64,000 nt of DNA from Tenodera sinensis (lineage: Eukaryota > Arthropoda > Insecta > Mantodea > Mantidae): the NCBI GenBank assembly GCA_030765045.1, contig CM060971.1:119947330-120011329 (forward strand), written 5' to 3'. Numbering within the stretch: the first letter of the stretch is position 1; each line of letters begins with the position of its first letter. Positions 1 to 11,284 of this stretch are shown here, one piece after another. The position numbers were made by a program, and so were the translations under genes. The notes beneath the pieces were generated by a model. That model saw nothing but the letters and a program-made list of their open reading frames with translations, searched no databases and was not told where the DNA came from.

Positions 1-700
1 CGTAATGTGTGAGGTGGAGACTGGTGGCGTAATGTGTGAGGTGGAGACTGGTGGGGTAATGTGTGAGGTGGAGACTGGTGGCGTAATGTGTGAGGTGGAG
101 ACTGGTGGCGTAATGTGTGAGGTGGATACTGGTGGCGTAATGTGTGAGGTGGAGACTGGTGCGGTAATGTGGGAGGTGGAGACTGGTGGTGTAATGTGTG
201 AGGTGGGGACTGGTGGCGTAATGTGTGAGGTGGAGACTGGTGGCGTAATGTGTGAGGTGGAGAGTGGTGGCGTAATGTGTGAGGTGGAGACTGGTGGCGT
301 AATGTGTGAGGTGGAGACTGGTGGCGTAATGTGTGAGGTGGAGACTGGTGGCGTAATGTGTGAGGTGGAGACTGGTGGCGTAATGTGTGAGGTGGAGACT
401 GGTGGGGTAATGTGTGAGGTGGAGACTGGTGGGGTAATGTGTGAGGTGGAGAGTGGTGGCGTAATGTGTGAGGTGGAGAGTGGTGGCGTAATGTGTGAGG
501 TGGAGAGTGGTGGCATAATGTGTGAGGTGGAGACTGGTGGCGTAATGCGTGAGGTGGAGACTGGTGGCGTAATGCGTGAGGTGGAGACTGGTGGCGTAAT
601 GCGTGAGGTGGGGACTGGTGGCGTAATGCGTGAGGTGGTGACTGGTGGCGTAATGTGTGAGGAGGGGTGCAGTGGCGTAATGTGTGAGGTGGGGTGTGCT
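1..700. repeat. 27-bp minisatellite (about 25 copies)
   Basis: A 27-bp unit with core GTGTGAGGTGGAGACTGG is repeated head to tail from the window edge to about position 700, where it decays. Most differences are single substitutions, and copies near 540-640 share a TGCGTGAG variant. Because 27 is divisible by 3, the + frame stays open and reads as a nine-residue repeat. I treat this as a consequence of the period and not as coding. The array continues beyond the left edge. Confidence 0.95.
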
Positions 701-1259
701 GACGTGTGGTGTCATGTGAGGGCAAGGTGCCTGGTGGCTTAATTAGTGAGGACGGTGTAGCGACGCCTCTCAGCATGAGAAATGTGTATGTAAAAGGTGA
801 TTATACTGAAGGGCTACCCTAATAAAAGCCCTGAGGCCAGGGCCCAGCTCAAACCAAGGTGTGCAAGATTTTGTACTCAAATCATGAAATCCAAAATTGA
901 TGAAACTAAACTTCTGTTAAGCAGTGTAAGGGTGAATAAATAATTAATAGAAGGTGAGAATGTTTGAGAAATCGTTACAACTATCAAGGAAAGAAAAGAG
1001 GGATAAAACTTTTTTTAAAAAAAAAAAAAAAGAGAGAGAGAGAGAATTCCGAAAAAGAAAAAATGAATTTCACAGCTGAGTTAATAGCACTAAGGAGTTA
1101 CAAAATCTTATCTTTTTGTGGACTGTACATTTATACAGTATTTACAGTCCTCCCAGGAATGAACCAGATCTCTCGCTTATTGATCAATTAAATAAAACAA
1201 ACAATTGGGGTTTTCAATGCCCATTCCAAAAGATGGGGTTATGAAAAAGTAGATTCTAC

Positions 1260-3600
1260 AGGGGAGATGGTGGTAGAATTTTTTAACAAATATAAAACTG
1301 AATTAGAACATAAATTTAAAGAACACACAAGTACCTGCTGAATGGCGAAAAGCAATTATTGTCCCACTCTTAAAGAAAGACAAAACAGCATCAGAAATAA
1401 AAAATTATAGACCAATAGCTCTTACTAGCATAATAGCAAAAGTGATGGAAAGAATGGTGTCAAACAGGTTAAATTGGTTTCTAGAATCACAAAATTTAAT
1501 ATCCCTATGTCAAGCTGGATTCAGAGAGTTCCACTCTACAAATGAACAAGTTTTACTTCTCAGTCAAGAAATCAAAGACTCCTTCAATAGAAAAGATAAT
1601 TTATCAGTTTTTATTGATTTCCAAAATGCATATGATTCTATATGCAGAACAAAACTACTAAAGAAAGTAAAAAAAATAGGGATACAAGGCCCAATGTTTT
1701 CATGGCTATGTCATTTCCTAACACAACGCTTTATTGCAACCAGATATGGAAGAAATATATCTAAATACAAACAAGTACACCGTGGGTTATCACAAGGCGC
1801 AGTGCTCAGCACAACACTTTTTAATATATTTATTAATGATCTGCCACAACAAATACAAGAATCAGGTGTGCAGTGTGCACTATTTGCTGATGACTTAGTA
1901 ATGTGGACTTCAAAACCAAAAAGCAAAAGTACAGAACTAGAAAAAGCCATGCTACAATCCTTAACCAACCTACAGAGGTGGACCAAAGAAAATTTAATGA
2001 CTGTTAATACAACAAAATCAAACTACCAAATCTTTTCACTAAGAAAAAAAAAAACCACTAAAAATAAAACTAAATTTCGAGGGTCAACAATTACCAGAAA
2101 CAAAGGAAGCAAAGTATTTAGGAGTTACATTTGATACCAAACTTACATGCACCAAACAAATAGAAAATGTAATACAAAGAGCAGAGAGGCACCTTTCACT
2201 GTTAAAATGTCTAACAGGAATGAAGTGGGGATGTTCCAGAGCAACGCTTAACACAACATACAATGTATATATAAAGCCATTATTTACTTACTGCAGCGAA
2301 GTTCTTGTAACAGCAAACACAAAAAAAATTCAAATCTTACAAAACCAAAGTCTGAGATTAATTACAGGTGCTATCCAAACCACACCAATAGCAGCTATGG
2401 AAATACTAACCAACCAATACCCCATTGAATATGAAATAGAAAAAGCGGCTCTTATTCAACACGAAAAGTTGATCAGACTCCCATTCAATACATGGCACAA
2501 GAGAAATTTTACACATACACTAAAGACTCAGGAAAGCTTTCTTTTCAATATTCAAGACATCAAGAAAAATGTACACCTTCCTAATTCAAAGGAAAACTTC
2601 ATATCTAAAGTCAATCCAACACATACATTAGACATCACATATTATTTACACCTGACAGAAGAAGTTAAGAAAAGTGATACTCCAACTAGTGTTCTAAAAT
2701 TATTGGCATTAGAGACAATCCATACTAGATTTCCAGATCATGAATGGCTGCATATTTATACTGATGGATCATTGATATCAAACCAAGATGGAGCAGGTGC
2801 TGGAGTCACATGTCACCTCTTTTCCTATTACAAATCTTTAAGTTATGGAACTACTAACTTTGATGGAGAAATGGAAGCAGTTCGAATGGCCCTACAAAAT
2901 CTTTTGTACAGAATTTCACATTTTCAGCAAGCAGTTATTCTCTCAGATTCCAGGGCAGCAATTATAGCAATTACTTCCAAGTTGTCACCAAAAAACCAAA
3001 CTATTATAGAATGTTGGAAGATGCTTAGCCATCTAACAGCACTTCAAAAACACCTAGTCTTCCAATGGATACCAGCTCACTGTGGACTGAGTGGTAATGA
3101 GAAAGCTGATTTTCTAGCAAAAAAGGGTACAGGCAGTGTGCAGAAATCTATAGTTAATCTACCATTTTATGCAGCTAAAAGATTAGTCAACTCTGAATTC
3201 AAAAAGATTATTGCAAAATATTACTATGAAAAATCAAAGAATAAAAGATGGGAACTACCAAACATTCAAACAGTAATTCCTGAGTATCCTCGAAAAACAG
3301 CAGTTGCAACCTTCAGGTTGATTACAGGACATGATTGTCTGGCAAAACATTTAAACAGAATTGGGATATATTCTTCACCACTCTGTCCTCTACGTGATCT
3401 GCAAGAGGAAATGGATCAAGACCACCTTCAAATATGCCCGGCCACTTCTAGTGCCCCATCCATCAGTGAAAAATATTGGAGAGCAAGAGGATTAATGACT
3501 TCATTGTTAGAAATCCAGCATTAGCTAACAAGAACATATTTATAATCAAGGTCGGTCATGCTGCATGTTACTATAAATAGTTTCGGATACAATAAAATTT
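1260..3600 (+). mobile_element. Non-LTR retrotransposon (LINE, I/Jockey-like group with RNase H), 5'-truncated
   Basis: This is a LINE body with a reverse transcriptase domain followed by RNase H. The 5' part (endonuclease and first ORF) is absent, as expected of a 5'-truncated insertion. Short copies of its 3' end recur at 28309-28437 and 41938-42010, and a diverged relative lies at 50987-51232, so the family has been active in this genome. The order RT then RNase H is known from I, R1 and LOA-type LINEs. The exact clade cannot be settled by eye. Confidence 0.88.
1331..3524 (+). pseudogene. LINE reverse transcriptase-RNase H polyprotein, frameshifted
   Basis: The reading frame from 1331 shows RT motifs in order: NYRPIALTS near 1400, FIDFQNAYDS near 1615 (first catalytic Asp), GLSQGAVLS near 1785, and FADD near 1885 (catalytic pair intact). 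The frame shifts near the A-run at 2045-2095. A second frame, open from 2220 to the stop at 3524, carries RNase H with all four acidic positions visible: TDGS, GEMEAV, SDSRAA and EKADFLAK (about 2760-3125). A conserved Cys-rich tail follows (PLCPL, DHLQICP). The single frameshift suggests a recently dead copy. The ATG at 1445 is internal and is not a start. Confidence 0.88.
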
Positions 3601-3719
3601 TCAAAATAAAATGTAACATTTGTATAACAAAAAATTGACATGTTTTGGCAAACATGAAACAAACACAATAAATACCATATAATTTCCCATATAAGTATTT
3701 GGAAGTTTGTGGATATAAA

Positions 3720-3775
3720 TAAGGAAATAACGAAGCTATTAACAGTGAAGCAACAAGAATCTAAAGCTTTAGATT
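3720..3775 (+). repeat. R2-family repeat fragment
   Basis: It contains the block GAAGCTATTAACAGTGAAGC, which recurs at 5196, 33395, 48250 and (reverse) 59395. It is only the first part of the family, and no coding potential is seen. Confidence 0.6.
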
Positions 3776-3939
3776 GTGGATGTAAATTATTTCTTCCTCT
3801 ATTTCTCCTTTATTTCAAAGTTGGTCATTTCCTCATGACCTGTATTTTACTTTGAGTGTGAAGGAATGGCAGCATTGAAGCTAAAACTGAAAAACAGGGT
3901 TTGATGTAGTCAGATGAAGGTATAATCAACCACAGTCAA

Positions 3940-4300
3940 ATAACTTCATACAGAAACCTTATGCAGTGAAACCACTAACAATGTAAGAAGTAGAGTTGGT
4001 GTTGGTGTACCATTCACAGTGGTGCAGGAGCTTCCATTGGTTAAGTTGCATAAGCTTTTACGGCCGGTGTCATAAAGTATAGAATGAATATTTGGGCTTG
4101 TGGGCCGTGGTTCTAGTAGAAATTCTTCTTCCATACATTTCATTCAAAACTGCGTCAAACACCATCAGTGACGAATAGTACTTTGATCACACCACTGATG
4201 ATGTTCGATGCAGTTTCAAAGGAAACGTATGGAAGAAGAATTTCTACTAGGACCACGGCCCACAAGTCCAAATATTCATTGTATATTTTACTTCCATTGG
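3940..4300. repeat. Inverted repeat resembling Penelope pseudo-LTR ends
   Basis: Positions about 4058-4165 are the near reverse complement of about 4191-4290, with a spacer of roughly 25 bp. Both arms contain GAAGAAGAATTTCTACTAG or its complement, next to a GGGCCGTGG block. Related sequence lies near 39890-40030. Paired ends of this kind, with a CATCAGTGGTG-like edge, resemble the terminal repeats of Penelope-like elements, but no protein domain sits between the arms here. Confidence 0.55.
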
Positions 4301-4641
4301 TTGTTACCTACATCCCAAATAGATGTTAATGTATGTAACCATACTTCTGCAGTAAAGTATGGTAAGTCATCAAATACGACTTTGAGTTGTGCTATGGACA
4401 AATGTTTAAACCATTCGCCTCTCACCAACCTGGCCTGAGCCTTATTTGTGATATGTTCTCATTTTGACTTTTTGGCACTTCTGCGTAAATAATCAGTCTA
4501 TTCCTGTAGTAGCATTCCATTTCTGTCAATATTGGGAAACTGCTTCCATTCTTTGTAGAAACAAGAATGAAAATTGGTGGCAAATTGAAATTGCAGATGT
4601 CCCCAGCTCTTGTGATTTTGTTGCATTTGGTCCACTTGCAG

Positions 4642-4945
4642 GTGCTTGGAATAGAAGCTGTGCGAAAATCTGTAGAGAAAGAAATGAATGCTGTACTGCA
4701 GTTCTATGGTCTGTACGTGAACTACCGACATTTGGCCTTGTTGTGTGATGTGATGACTGCCAAGGGCCATCTTATGGCTATCACTCGTCACGGTATCAAC
4801 AGGCAGGACACTGGTGCACTCATGAGATGTTCCTTTGAGGAAACTGTGGATGTGCTGATGGATGCTGCATCTCACGCTGAGGTGGACCCTATGAGAGGAG
4901 TGTCCGAGAACATTATCATGGGACAGTTGCCCCGTCTTGGCACAG
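4642..4945 (+). CDS. Polr2A: RNA polymerase II largest subunit RPB1, exon (core, C-terminal part)
   Basis: This exon encodes about 101 residues of the largest catalytic subunit of nuclear RNA polymerase II, which makes mRNA. It starts VLGIEAVRKSVEKEM and runs through YVNYRHLALLCD, HLMAITRHGINRQDTG, CSFEETVDVLMDAA and GVSENIIMGQLP. These are near-invariant motifs of the last core domain of RPB1, just before the linker to the CTD. The acceptor is TCCACTTGCAG at 4631-4641 (phase 0). The donor GTATGC at 4946 leaves one base of a Gly codon, which matches the next exon. Upstream exons are not visible at 1-4641 and must lie outside the window. The ATG at 4567 is intronic. Confidence 0.97.
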
Positions 4946-4974
4946 GTATGCTCCTTTTGTGCTTTAGCAGGGAA

Positions 4975-5032
4975 ACTGGAAGATCTGTAGTTCAAATCCC
5001 TGCTATGGCATAGAATTTTTCAGTTGATTTAA
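4975..5032 (+). repeat. 3' fragment of tRNA-core repeat S1
   Basis: A box B-like GTAGTTCAAATCC is followed by GCTATGGCATAGAATTTTTC, as at the 3' part of S1 copies elsewhere (compare 6350-6395). It lies just inside the RPB1 intron, 30 bp after the splice donor. Confidence 0.6.
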
Positions 5033-5195
5033 TACTTGTAGTTGATGAATGTTGTGCCATCTGGAGTGTGATGTTAAAATTTTCCAAGACAGAGAACTTA
5101 AAATTGTAATTAAGGTTGTGTATATATATGAGTAAGCTACTAACAGTAATGTGAATCTTCAGTAGAATTGAAACACTTAACATCATGGAAAAATT

Positions 5196-5415
5196 GAAGC
5201 TATTAACAGTGAAGCAACAAGATTCTAAAGTAAGAACAAATTAGAAACTAAAAACTTCACTTATCTTATTGTTTTGGTGCTGACCCTGGGGTTTCAAGCT
5301 GTGTCCAGCTCATTCTCAAAGCTACAGCTTGAAACCCCAGGGTCAGCACCAAAATAATAAGATAAGTGAAGTTTTTAGTTTCTAATTTGTTCTTACTTTA
5401 GAAGCTTAACATCAT
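5196..5415. repeat. R2 repeat folded into an 80-bp-arm hairpin
   Basis: The R2 start block lies at 5196. Positions 5223-5302 are then the reverse complement of 5324-5403 over 80 bp, with one mismatch that I can see, separated by a 21-nt spacer. The arms contain GAAACTAAAAACTTCACTT and GACCCTGGGGTTTCAAGC. It lies in the RPB1 intron between 4945 and 6797, so the pre-mRNA could form a long stem. Confidence 0.92.
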
Positions 5416-6095
5416 GTTACATGTACATATTTGTCTTGAGCTACTTGCTCCTATCATCGGAATGTCTGTAGTTGTTTGAGTTGACCTCTGATGGTCCATA
5501 ATGGGTTTGGTGGTGGCAAATTAAAACACATTAGCTTGAAACTTTGGAAACAGTGTTGTAACAATCAATTTAAACCAAAAAGGTGAGCTGATTAATAACA
5601 TGCAGTTGATAATGGAGGAAAGTCAGCCTCCAAAATATGTTCCGGTAAATTATAAGTGTTTTGTAGTGTTATTAATTGACTCACATTTTTGGTTTAAATT
5701 CATTAAGCGGAATTTGTTTTTACTTTTTCTACTATGAATAGTAAAGTAGAGAAAGTATTGTATTCCACCCAAAAATTTGATGACGAGATTTCACTGGAAA
5801 GGTGTGTATGGGGGTGGGGGTATATTTTTGGTATGTTAAGCTTTTGTCTATCTCTTAACAGTTTACGAGTTATTCAAAAGTCATCCAAAGTAAACAGGAC
5901 TACATACGCTATAGCCAGAAAATTCAAAATATACATTTCATTTATAATAAAAATATCTTAAACATATGACATTTTAATCAGAGCCATTTTTAAGAAAATA
6001 AAAATTTTCCGTGTAAAGGGTAGTTTAGGGCGGGGCTATTTTCTTCAAAATCTTTGTTTGACATCCTTGAAAGACATTAAACTGAAATACCAACT

Positions 6096-6415
6096 GTGGT
6101 TTATTTATGCCAACAAGCTTACTGCTGGTGTTTTTAAATACATTAATAAATAATAATTACCATCTAAAGGTTACTTAAACCCGGGACATAAAGTACTGAC
6201 AATTGTAAGTCGCCCTTGGGGTATTCATCTGCGATGTGAGATTCCCTTGTGGTTAACCGGGAAAAAGTATGAACCAGCTGGGGAATTTAATGTCATACTG
6301 GCAAGTTGGCCATGTTAGCTTAATGGTTAGAGATGCCGCTCGATAAGCGGAGGATCCGTGGTTCATATCCCAGCTATGACATTGAATTTTTCAGTTTCTG
6401 ATTCAACCTCTTAAA
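6096..6415 (+). repeat. S1 tRNA-core SINE, near full length, nested in R1
   Basis: It reads from TTTATTTATGCCAACAAGC through a tRNA-like core with box A TTAGCTTAATGG and box B-like GTGGTTCATATCC, to a GACATTGAATTTTTCAG tail. The R1 sequence ACCAACTNTGGT is present on both sides (near 6089 and 6416), giving a target-site duplication of about 12 bp. Pol III-type boxes define tRNA-derived SINEs. The family is discussed in the findings. Confidence 0.8.
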
Positions 6416-6508
6416 CCAACTTTGGTTTTTAACTGACTTTTCATTTTTGAGTTACGCTGTCCACAGACTGACACATGCACACTCACTCTCACTCTTTTTC
6501 TAGAAATG

Positions 6509-6510
<2 letters not shown>

Positions 6511-6573
<63 letters not shown>
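6511..6573. repeat. Poly-T tract (about 63 nt)
   Basis: An uninterrupted T run lies inside an R1 copy, where other copies have only a short T stretch before GGATTCAGGGGGCC. Its length may be unreliable in assembly. Confidence 0.95.
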
Positions 6574-6574
<1 letters not shown>

Positions 6575-6796
6575 GATCCAGGGGTTCCAAAACATATATT
6601 TCCGGTGAAATCTCAACATTAAATTTTTTGGTGGAATACAATACTTGCTTCTACATGCCAGTAGAGAAAGTAAAAACGTGTTGTTTTTCCTTCCTGTGGA
6701 ATATATTTGACAAATGCAAGAAAATGTTATATTTGAGCCTGTCTTCATACTCACAAGTGTGTGTTTGGAAGTGAGTGTAACACTATATGATTTCAG

Positions 6797-6988
6797 GAGC
6801 CTTTGATCTGTTGCTGGATGCAGAGAAGTGTAAAGCTGGTATAGAAATTCCGATGAGTGTTGGAGCAGGAATGATGGGTGGTGTAGGCATGTTCTTCGGC
6901 AGTGCTGCAACCCCATCTATGAGTCCACAGAGTACTCCATGGAACCAGGGAGCCACACCAGGGTACAGCATGTGGTCTCCAGGAAACT
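6797..6988 (+). CDS. Polr2A: RPB1 exon (core end and linker to CTD)
   Basis: It encodes AFDLLLDAEKCKAGIEIP, the conserved last helix of the RPB1 core, and then a low-complexity linker. The linker holds GMMGGVGMFFGSAATP and SPQSTPWNQGATPGYSMWSP, the usual lead-in to insect CTDs. The acceptor is GATTTCAG ending at 6796. Its first two bases complete the Gly split by the previous intron. The donor GTAAGT at 6989 leaves one base, matching the CTD exon. Intron lengths are 1851 bp upstream and 6221 bp downstream. Confidence 0.96.
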
Positions 6989-7208
6989 GTAAGTGGCTAA
7001 ACACTGAACCAGCTTAGTGATTTCATGCTGAGGGTCCATGATTCGATTCCCAGCTCCAAGCCTTTACCTCTGACTTGCTGATGTAAAATATCCCCAAGGC
7101 CCAACGTGGTTCAGAGTCTACAGTAATGCCATAAGTCCTCTTATCCTATTGAATTTACCAGTATCACCTCGTTGGAGGTAGCATCGTAAGTGTGCCTATG
7201 TTAATTAA

Positions 7209-8206
7209 CCTCTTGAGCGATGGCCATTTAAACGTCCGCGAGCCGATTGTTAAATGCGCTTCGTATATACACAGCTGTATTTTGTGTAAATATTAAGTTA
7301 TTTTAATGAAACAAAAACTGGTATAAAACTCGTTATTTGCAGTATAAATGTATGTCATCAGCAAAGTTGAGTTGTATTTACAAAACGTTGAAATGGCACA
7401 ATTTTGTTTCACTGTGGTGAAAAGTCAACTTTGCTCTGTCATATGCATCTAATATTAGTTCTCAGAAAGATACAGTAACGAAACACCCATTGTATGTGTG
7501 GCTAATGCATCAGCATACTGTGAAATAAATCGCTACTGCATGCGTGGTCGCTTGAGTCATCAGAATAGATCAACATTACAACTTTTGCTTACGCGAGTTT
7601 TGTAACTTAGTAGAGTCCTTGTCTTTCTTTGTTGAAATACATACGTATTCTTTCCTGCTTGTAGCTGAAGGGAGAAGTGGTATAAAAAGGTGTTTTTGCA
7701 CCAACTGGATATAACCATATACAATTGTTTGGGGATTTGGACAGCTCTCTAAACCCACACAGGACAATGACCGACCTTGACTACCGACTATAAATAACTC
7801 ACAGCCTAATTCAACAATACCACGCTGGGGGTTGAAAATCCAAAACCCCTGCACCCCTCAGACTTCAAGGAAAACATTATCCTAAAAGGATACCACCAAC
7901 AGCAAAGAAGTCCCGCCCATTTCAAAAGTGTTTCGTGTGCCGCAAGAAGGGAATTTGCGAATGTGGAAATGTACATACCCTTGTGTGTTTATCTCTGTTT
8001 TGAGGTAAATCACTGCAGAATGAACATATTAAGGTAAGCCAATAAAGTATATAGACCTTACTAAAATGTTTCACAAAGGGAAAATTATAATAAGTTGAGT
8101 TGGATAAGGGATAAATAAGGGTTAAATGCTTAAACGCACAGGACGCTCATATCGCTCATCCGCCATTTTAAATGGACGTGATTTCACGTCGATATCCCTC
8201 AAGAGG
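7209..8206 (+). mobile_element. piggyBac-like transposon relic
   Basis: TTAA lies at 7205-7208 and again at 8207-8210. The element starts CCTCTTGAGCGAT and ends with the near complement ATCCCTCAAGAGG. TTAA targets with CC-start inverted ends are the piggyBac hallmark. Near 7905-7970 one frame reads KKSRPFQKCFVCRKKG, matching the Cys-rich C-terminus of piggyBac transposases. The remaining coding sequence is missing or broken across frames. It sits in the RPB1 intron. Confidence 0.82.
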
Positions 8207-8210
8207 TTAA

Positions 8211-9540
8211 TGGAGCTTATACTGGGAGAGCAAAACATCTCTGATCGGGTTGCCTCTCGGCATCCTCTGCACCTGTGACCATCTATTGCTACCGTAGAAA
8301 GGCGCAGATGAAACCATACAATATACTTTTAAGGCTTCACTGACCGACTTTATGAAAGAAGATGCTGAAACTGGTCGCTGTCGTCCAGACATACATTTTT
8401 GACACCTCTTTAGGAAACTATTGCTCTAGTTCATATTAAGAAATACTGGCAATTTCCTGGCGGACATTTTGTTTTACAAGAAATGGTGTCTGTCACACTA
8501 TGGTGCATTTTGGTTCAAAACAAATATTAATATAGTGACTGATATATTAGGTGTAGTTTGGGTTACATTTCCATTCTCAGTAGGAATAAGACATAGGTGA
8601 TGGTTACAAAGAAGAGAACAGGACACTATAAAATTAACATTAGAGGACAAGAAAAAGTATTGCAATTTTCTACTGAGGATGTATTTTTGAATCTCTTACA
8701 TCATGTTGCAGGCAAAATTACACGCAAAAGATTGCAAAACCATGAGCAATGAATTACTGCAGCACAAACTCAGACACAATCTGACCATATGTTGCAGGTG
8801 CAGTTCGCCATATTCTTACGTTACTGATACTGATTGGCTGTTTTCATGTTGTTGGATGAAAAAAATTTGATGCAACTCCATTGTGTTGGATACCAAAATA
8901 GGATAGAAATTGTATGCTACAAAATTGTATCCAATTCCCAATGTCTCACAATGGATTCTTGAAACAAGTGCTATTATTTTAACAAGTGAGTAAAGTAGTT
9001 GAATTTCTTCATCTGCTGCTGCTTCTGCTTCTTCACAAGGCACTGCAACTTCAAATGTCTTGGCTTCAGGCATTTCTGTTCCATATGGTCAGTGTCCTGT
9101 TTGATATTCTTAATTTTCTCAAATGATTCATAACAAGTTGCCAGGAGGTTTTTGGTCTATCAGCTGCTCTAATTCCTAATGGTTTCCATTTATGTTCCTT
9201 TCACCAGCCTTTAATCTTACATTCTGTTAACTTGTCCAAGCCAACTTAATCTTATTACCCTAATGAAATGTGTAATATTTTGGTTATGTATAAATTCATT
9301 TAATTCTCCAATTGCCATCTCTTATGTTTAGTAGGTTCAAAGATATCCCGAGTATTGGTGGGTAAACCAAAACTTTTTGGGGTTGGTAGGAAATGCCGAT
9401 CTCTATCTCAAGAACTGAGGATCTACCCGATTACCCAAGGGATAAAACAGGGATCTTAAGTGTTGGGCTAATCCCCACCTTAAGTAAAGTTGGATTCAGA
9501 AGGAATATGTGGATATTGTTTAGTCTAGGTGACGCGAGCA
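8211..9540. other. RPB1 intron interior, no recognisable gene
   Basis: AT-rich intronic sequence. Reading frames here (for example the minus frame at 8816-9073) have no motif I recognise and no splice context. Confidence 0.5.
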
Positions 9541-9845
9541 CTTGGTCAGAATTTTGACTAAGTCGGCAGTGTGCACGAATGGTCACGAAAGTTGCCGTGT
9601 TAATTCAGCGCTGCCAACAGCACAATTTCCCCAGGAAGTTTGCTGCCAATAGTAAGATTGAATGTTTTAGCGGGCCCCGGCAGTATGCTCGTGACCTCTC
9701 GTGTGAGAGTGCAATGGATCGCTTCATTAGCATAGTAGATTTAGCGTCTCTGTGCTATAATGAGGAGGAATGCATGCAATTTCTTTACGACGAGGGCCTG
9801 CTGAGAACTCGAATGTGATGCCGTGTTACATCCCGTGAGGAGGAT
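9525..9845 (+). pseudogene. Transposase N-terminal fragment (Merlin/ISXO2-like guess)
   Basis: An open frame from about 9579 to 9818 reads AVLIQRCQQHNFPRKF, then ESAMDRFISIVDLASLCYNE and CMQFLYDEGLLRTRM. A second, diverged copy lies on the minus strand at 21880-22215, inside a foldback element. An F..I.DLA.LC.NEE.C..FL...GLL pattern precedes the zinc ribbon in Merlin-type transposases known to me. The homology is inferred from pattern only, and the catalytic part is absent. Confidence 0.5.
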
Positions 9846-9945
9846 ATTATAATATAAATATAATATATAATATAAATGTAATAATAAATAATAATATAGT
9901 ATTATTATAAAAATTATTATTATTATAAAATAAATAAAAAAAGAA
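9841..9945. repeat. AT-rich low-complexity tract
   Basis: Imperfect AATAT and ATTATT repeats of about 100 bp, immediately after the transposase-like fragment. Confidence 0.85.
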
Positions 9946-10630
9946 CGAGCCAGCATTTCGTGGACCCAGTAACAAGGCAATAACGATAATGTACACAATA
10001 ATTTCCACAACAATAGTATGGAGTCGCACTAGCGATATATCTGTGTGACCAAATTAATGTACACAATATCTGGCCGGCAAGTGCTAAGTCACCTATTCAG
10101 CAAAATAATAATGTACACGGAGTAGCTCTAGCGGTATGTCTGTGGCGGCAACGACGCAAGTGCATTTGTGTTTGTGTTGGCAACGAAAATTAGTGTAGTG
10201 TAAAAAGCAATGTTGGCAGATGTGAAAATCGTCTGCTAGTGACAGCTAGCTCATGCAGCGAAACCTTGTGGCGATTGTGAAACTACTGTCGGCGCATGTG
10301 CAGTAAGTAACTTCGGACTTAGAATCTGGCCGGCAAGTGGCAAGTAACCTAATCTAAACTTGAGCCGAATATGTGAGCCTTGGAAAAGGGATCTGAGGTA
10401 ATCCCCTGACACTGCGATAGTGATAGAACAGGAAAATTGAAGAAGGGTTCAAAGATTCAACTTCTATGACAGCAGTTGTCCTCTGTGGTCTAGGGATAAC
10501 ATGGTCGTGGGTTCAGACCCAGCAAAGGGCAATGGATTCTCTTTTCTTCCTTACCGTGGCCTCCTTCAGAAGGGAAATAAAGCCGGTGGTCCTGTGTTGT
10601 AAGTTTATGCTATGTGAAGAAACCTCAAGC
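9946..10630. other. RPB1 intron interior, unassigned repeat-like sequence
   Basis: Short phrases recur inside it (ATCTGGCCGGCAAGTG at about 10068 and 10325, AATGTACACAATA at 9988 and 10056), suggesting an old duplicated element. A tRNA-like box B (GTGGGTTCAGACCC) lies near 10505. No gene is seen. Confidence 0.4.
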
Positions 10631-10730
10631 CTCATAAAGAGCATCTGAGCAAGCGGAAGGTCTGTGGTTCAGATCCCAGCTGTGGCATTGAAGTTTTGAG
10701 TTCCAGTTGTACTTCTCAAACAACATACAT
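10630..10730 (+). repeat. S1 fragment (3' part)
   Basis: It contains GCGGAAGGTCTGTGGTTC, the box B region and GTGGCATTGAAG, matching the 3' half of S1. The 5' half is missing. Confidence 0.7.
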
Positions 10731-11284
10731 TTTCCTTGTGTACAAGTTACAACTAGTATGAACAATTTAACAGGAACTTCAACTAGTTTAGGAAACAGGA
10801 CTGGTCATGAGTGGATTAACAGTGTTGAACAAGTGAGTTAAAAGATGATTTTAAACTTTTTGTTTAAACTGTTTCTGATTTAAGAGTTTGCAGTTACCAG
10901 GTAGCTTGTTGGTGTGACAGATTTTATTGCTTTGGTGACTGAGATGTGATCCCTGGTAGTATAGGAATGGCAGTCAGAATTCCTTACAATATGAGAGCTT
11001 CTTGTGAATATTGGTTAGAAGGTGAATTCATAGGAACAGTTTTCAAGCATCAGGAGCGATCTAAGCACCATACAGTTCCTGGTAATGCCAGTGGAAAAGT
11101 AAAAACTTGACCAAATGTGCCATTTCCATTCTTTGGCGCCAGTAAAGCTTATGCTCACATACTTTTACTTGATCCAAATGATAAACCTACCTTTCCTGTA
11201 ATTGCACATTCTGAGCAAATAGTTTGATACTTTTTCGAGGTCATTTTGAGTCAATTTTTTTACACTCGCCTTCACTTAAATTGT

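Larger units (their letters stand above)
5725..6672. repeat. R1-family dispersed repeat, with a reversed R1 end attached and an S1 insertion
   Basis: R1 marker blocks are AAAGTCATCC with AGTAAACAGGACTACATA, then AGTTTAGGG with GGGGCTATTTTCTTC, then AACATATATTTCCGGTG, ending at GTAGAGAAAGT. A + strand copy runs from about 5820 to 6672 and is interrupted by S1 at about 6096-6415. Positions 5725-5810 carry the R1 3' end in the opposite orientation, which makes a head-to-head junction. A run of about 63 T occupies 6511-6573. The whole block is intronic. Confidence 0.75.

Noticed and set aside
5..742. 245-codon frame over the 27-bp minisatellite
   Set aside because: A consequence of the 27-bp period. 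No start context, domain or splice signals.
4464..4748. Frame overlapping the RPB1 exon, open from 4464
   Set aside because: The wrong frame relative to the conserved RPB1 sequence, and the upstream part is intron.
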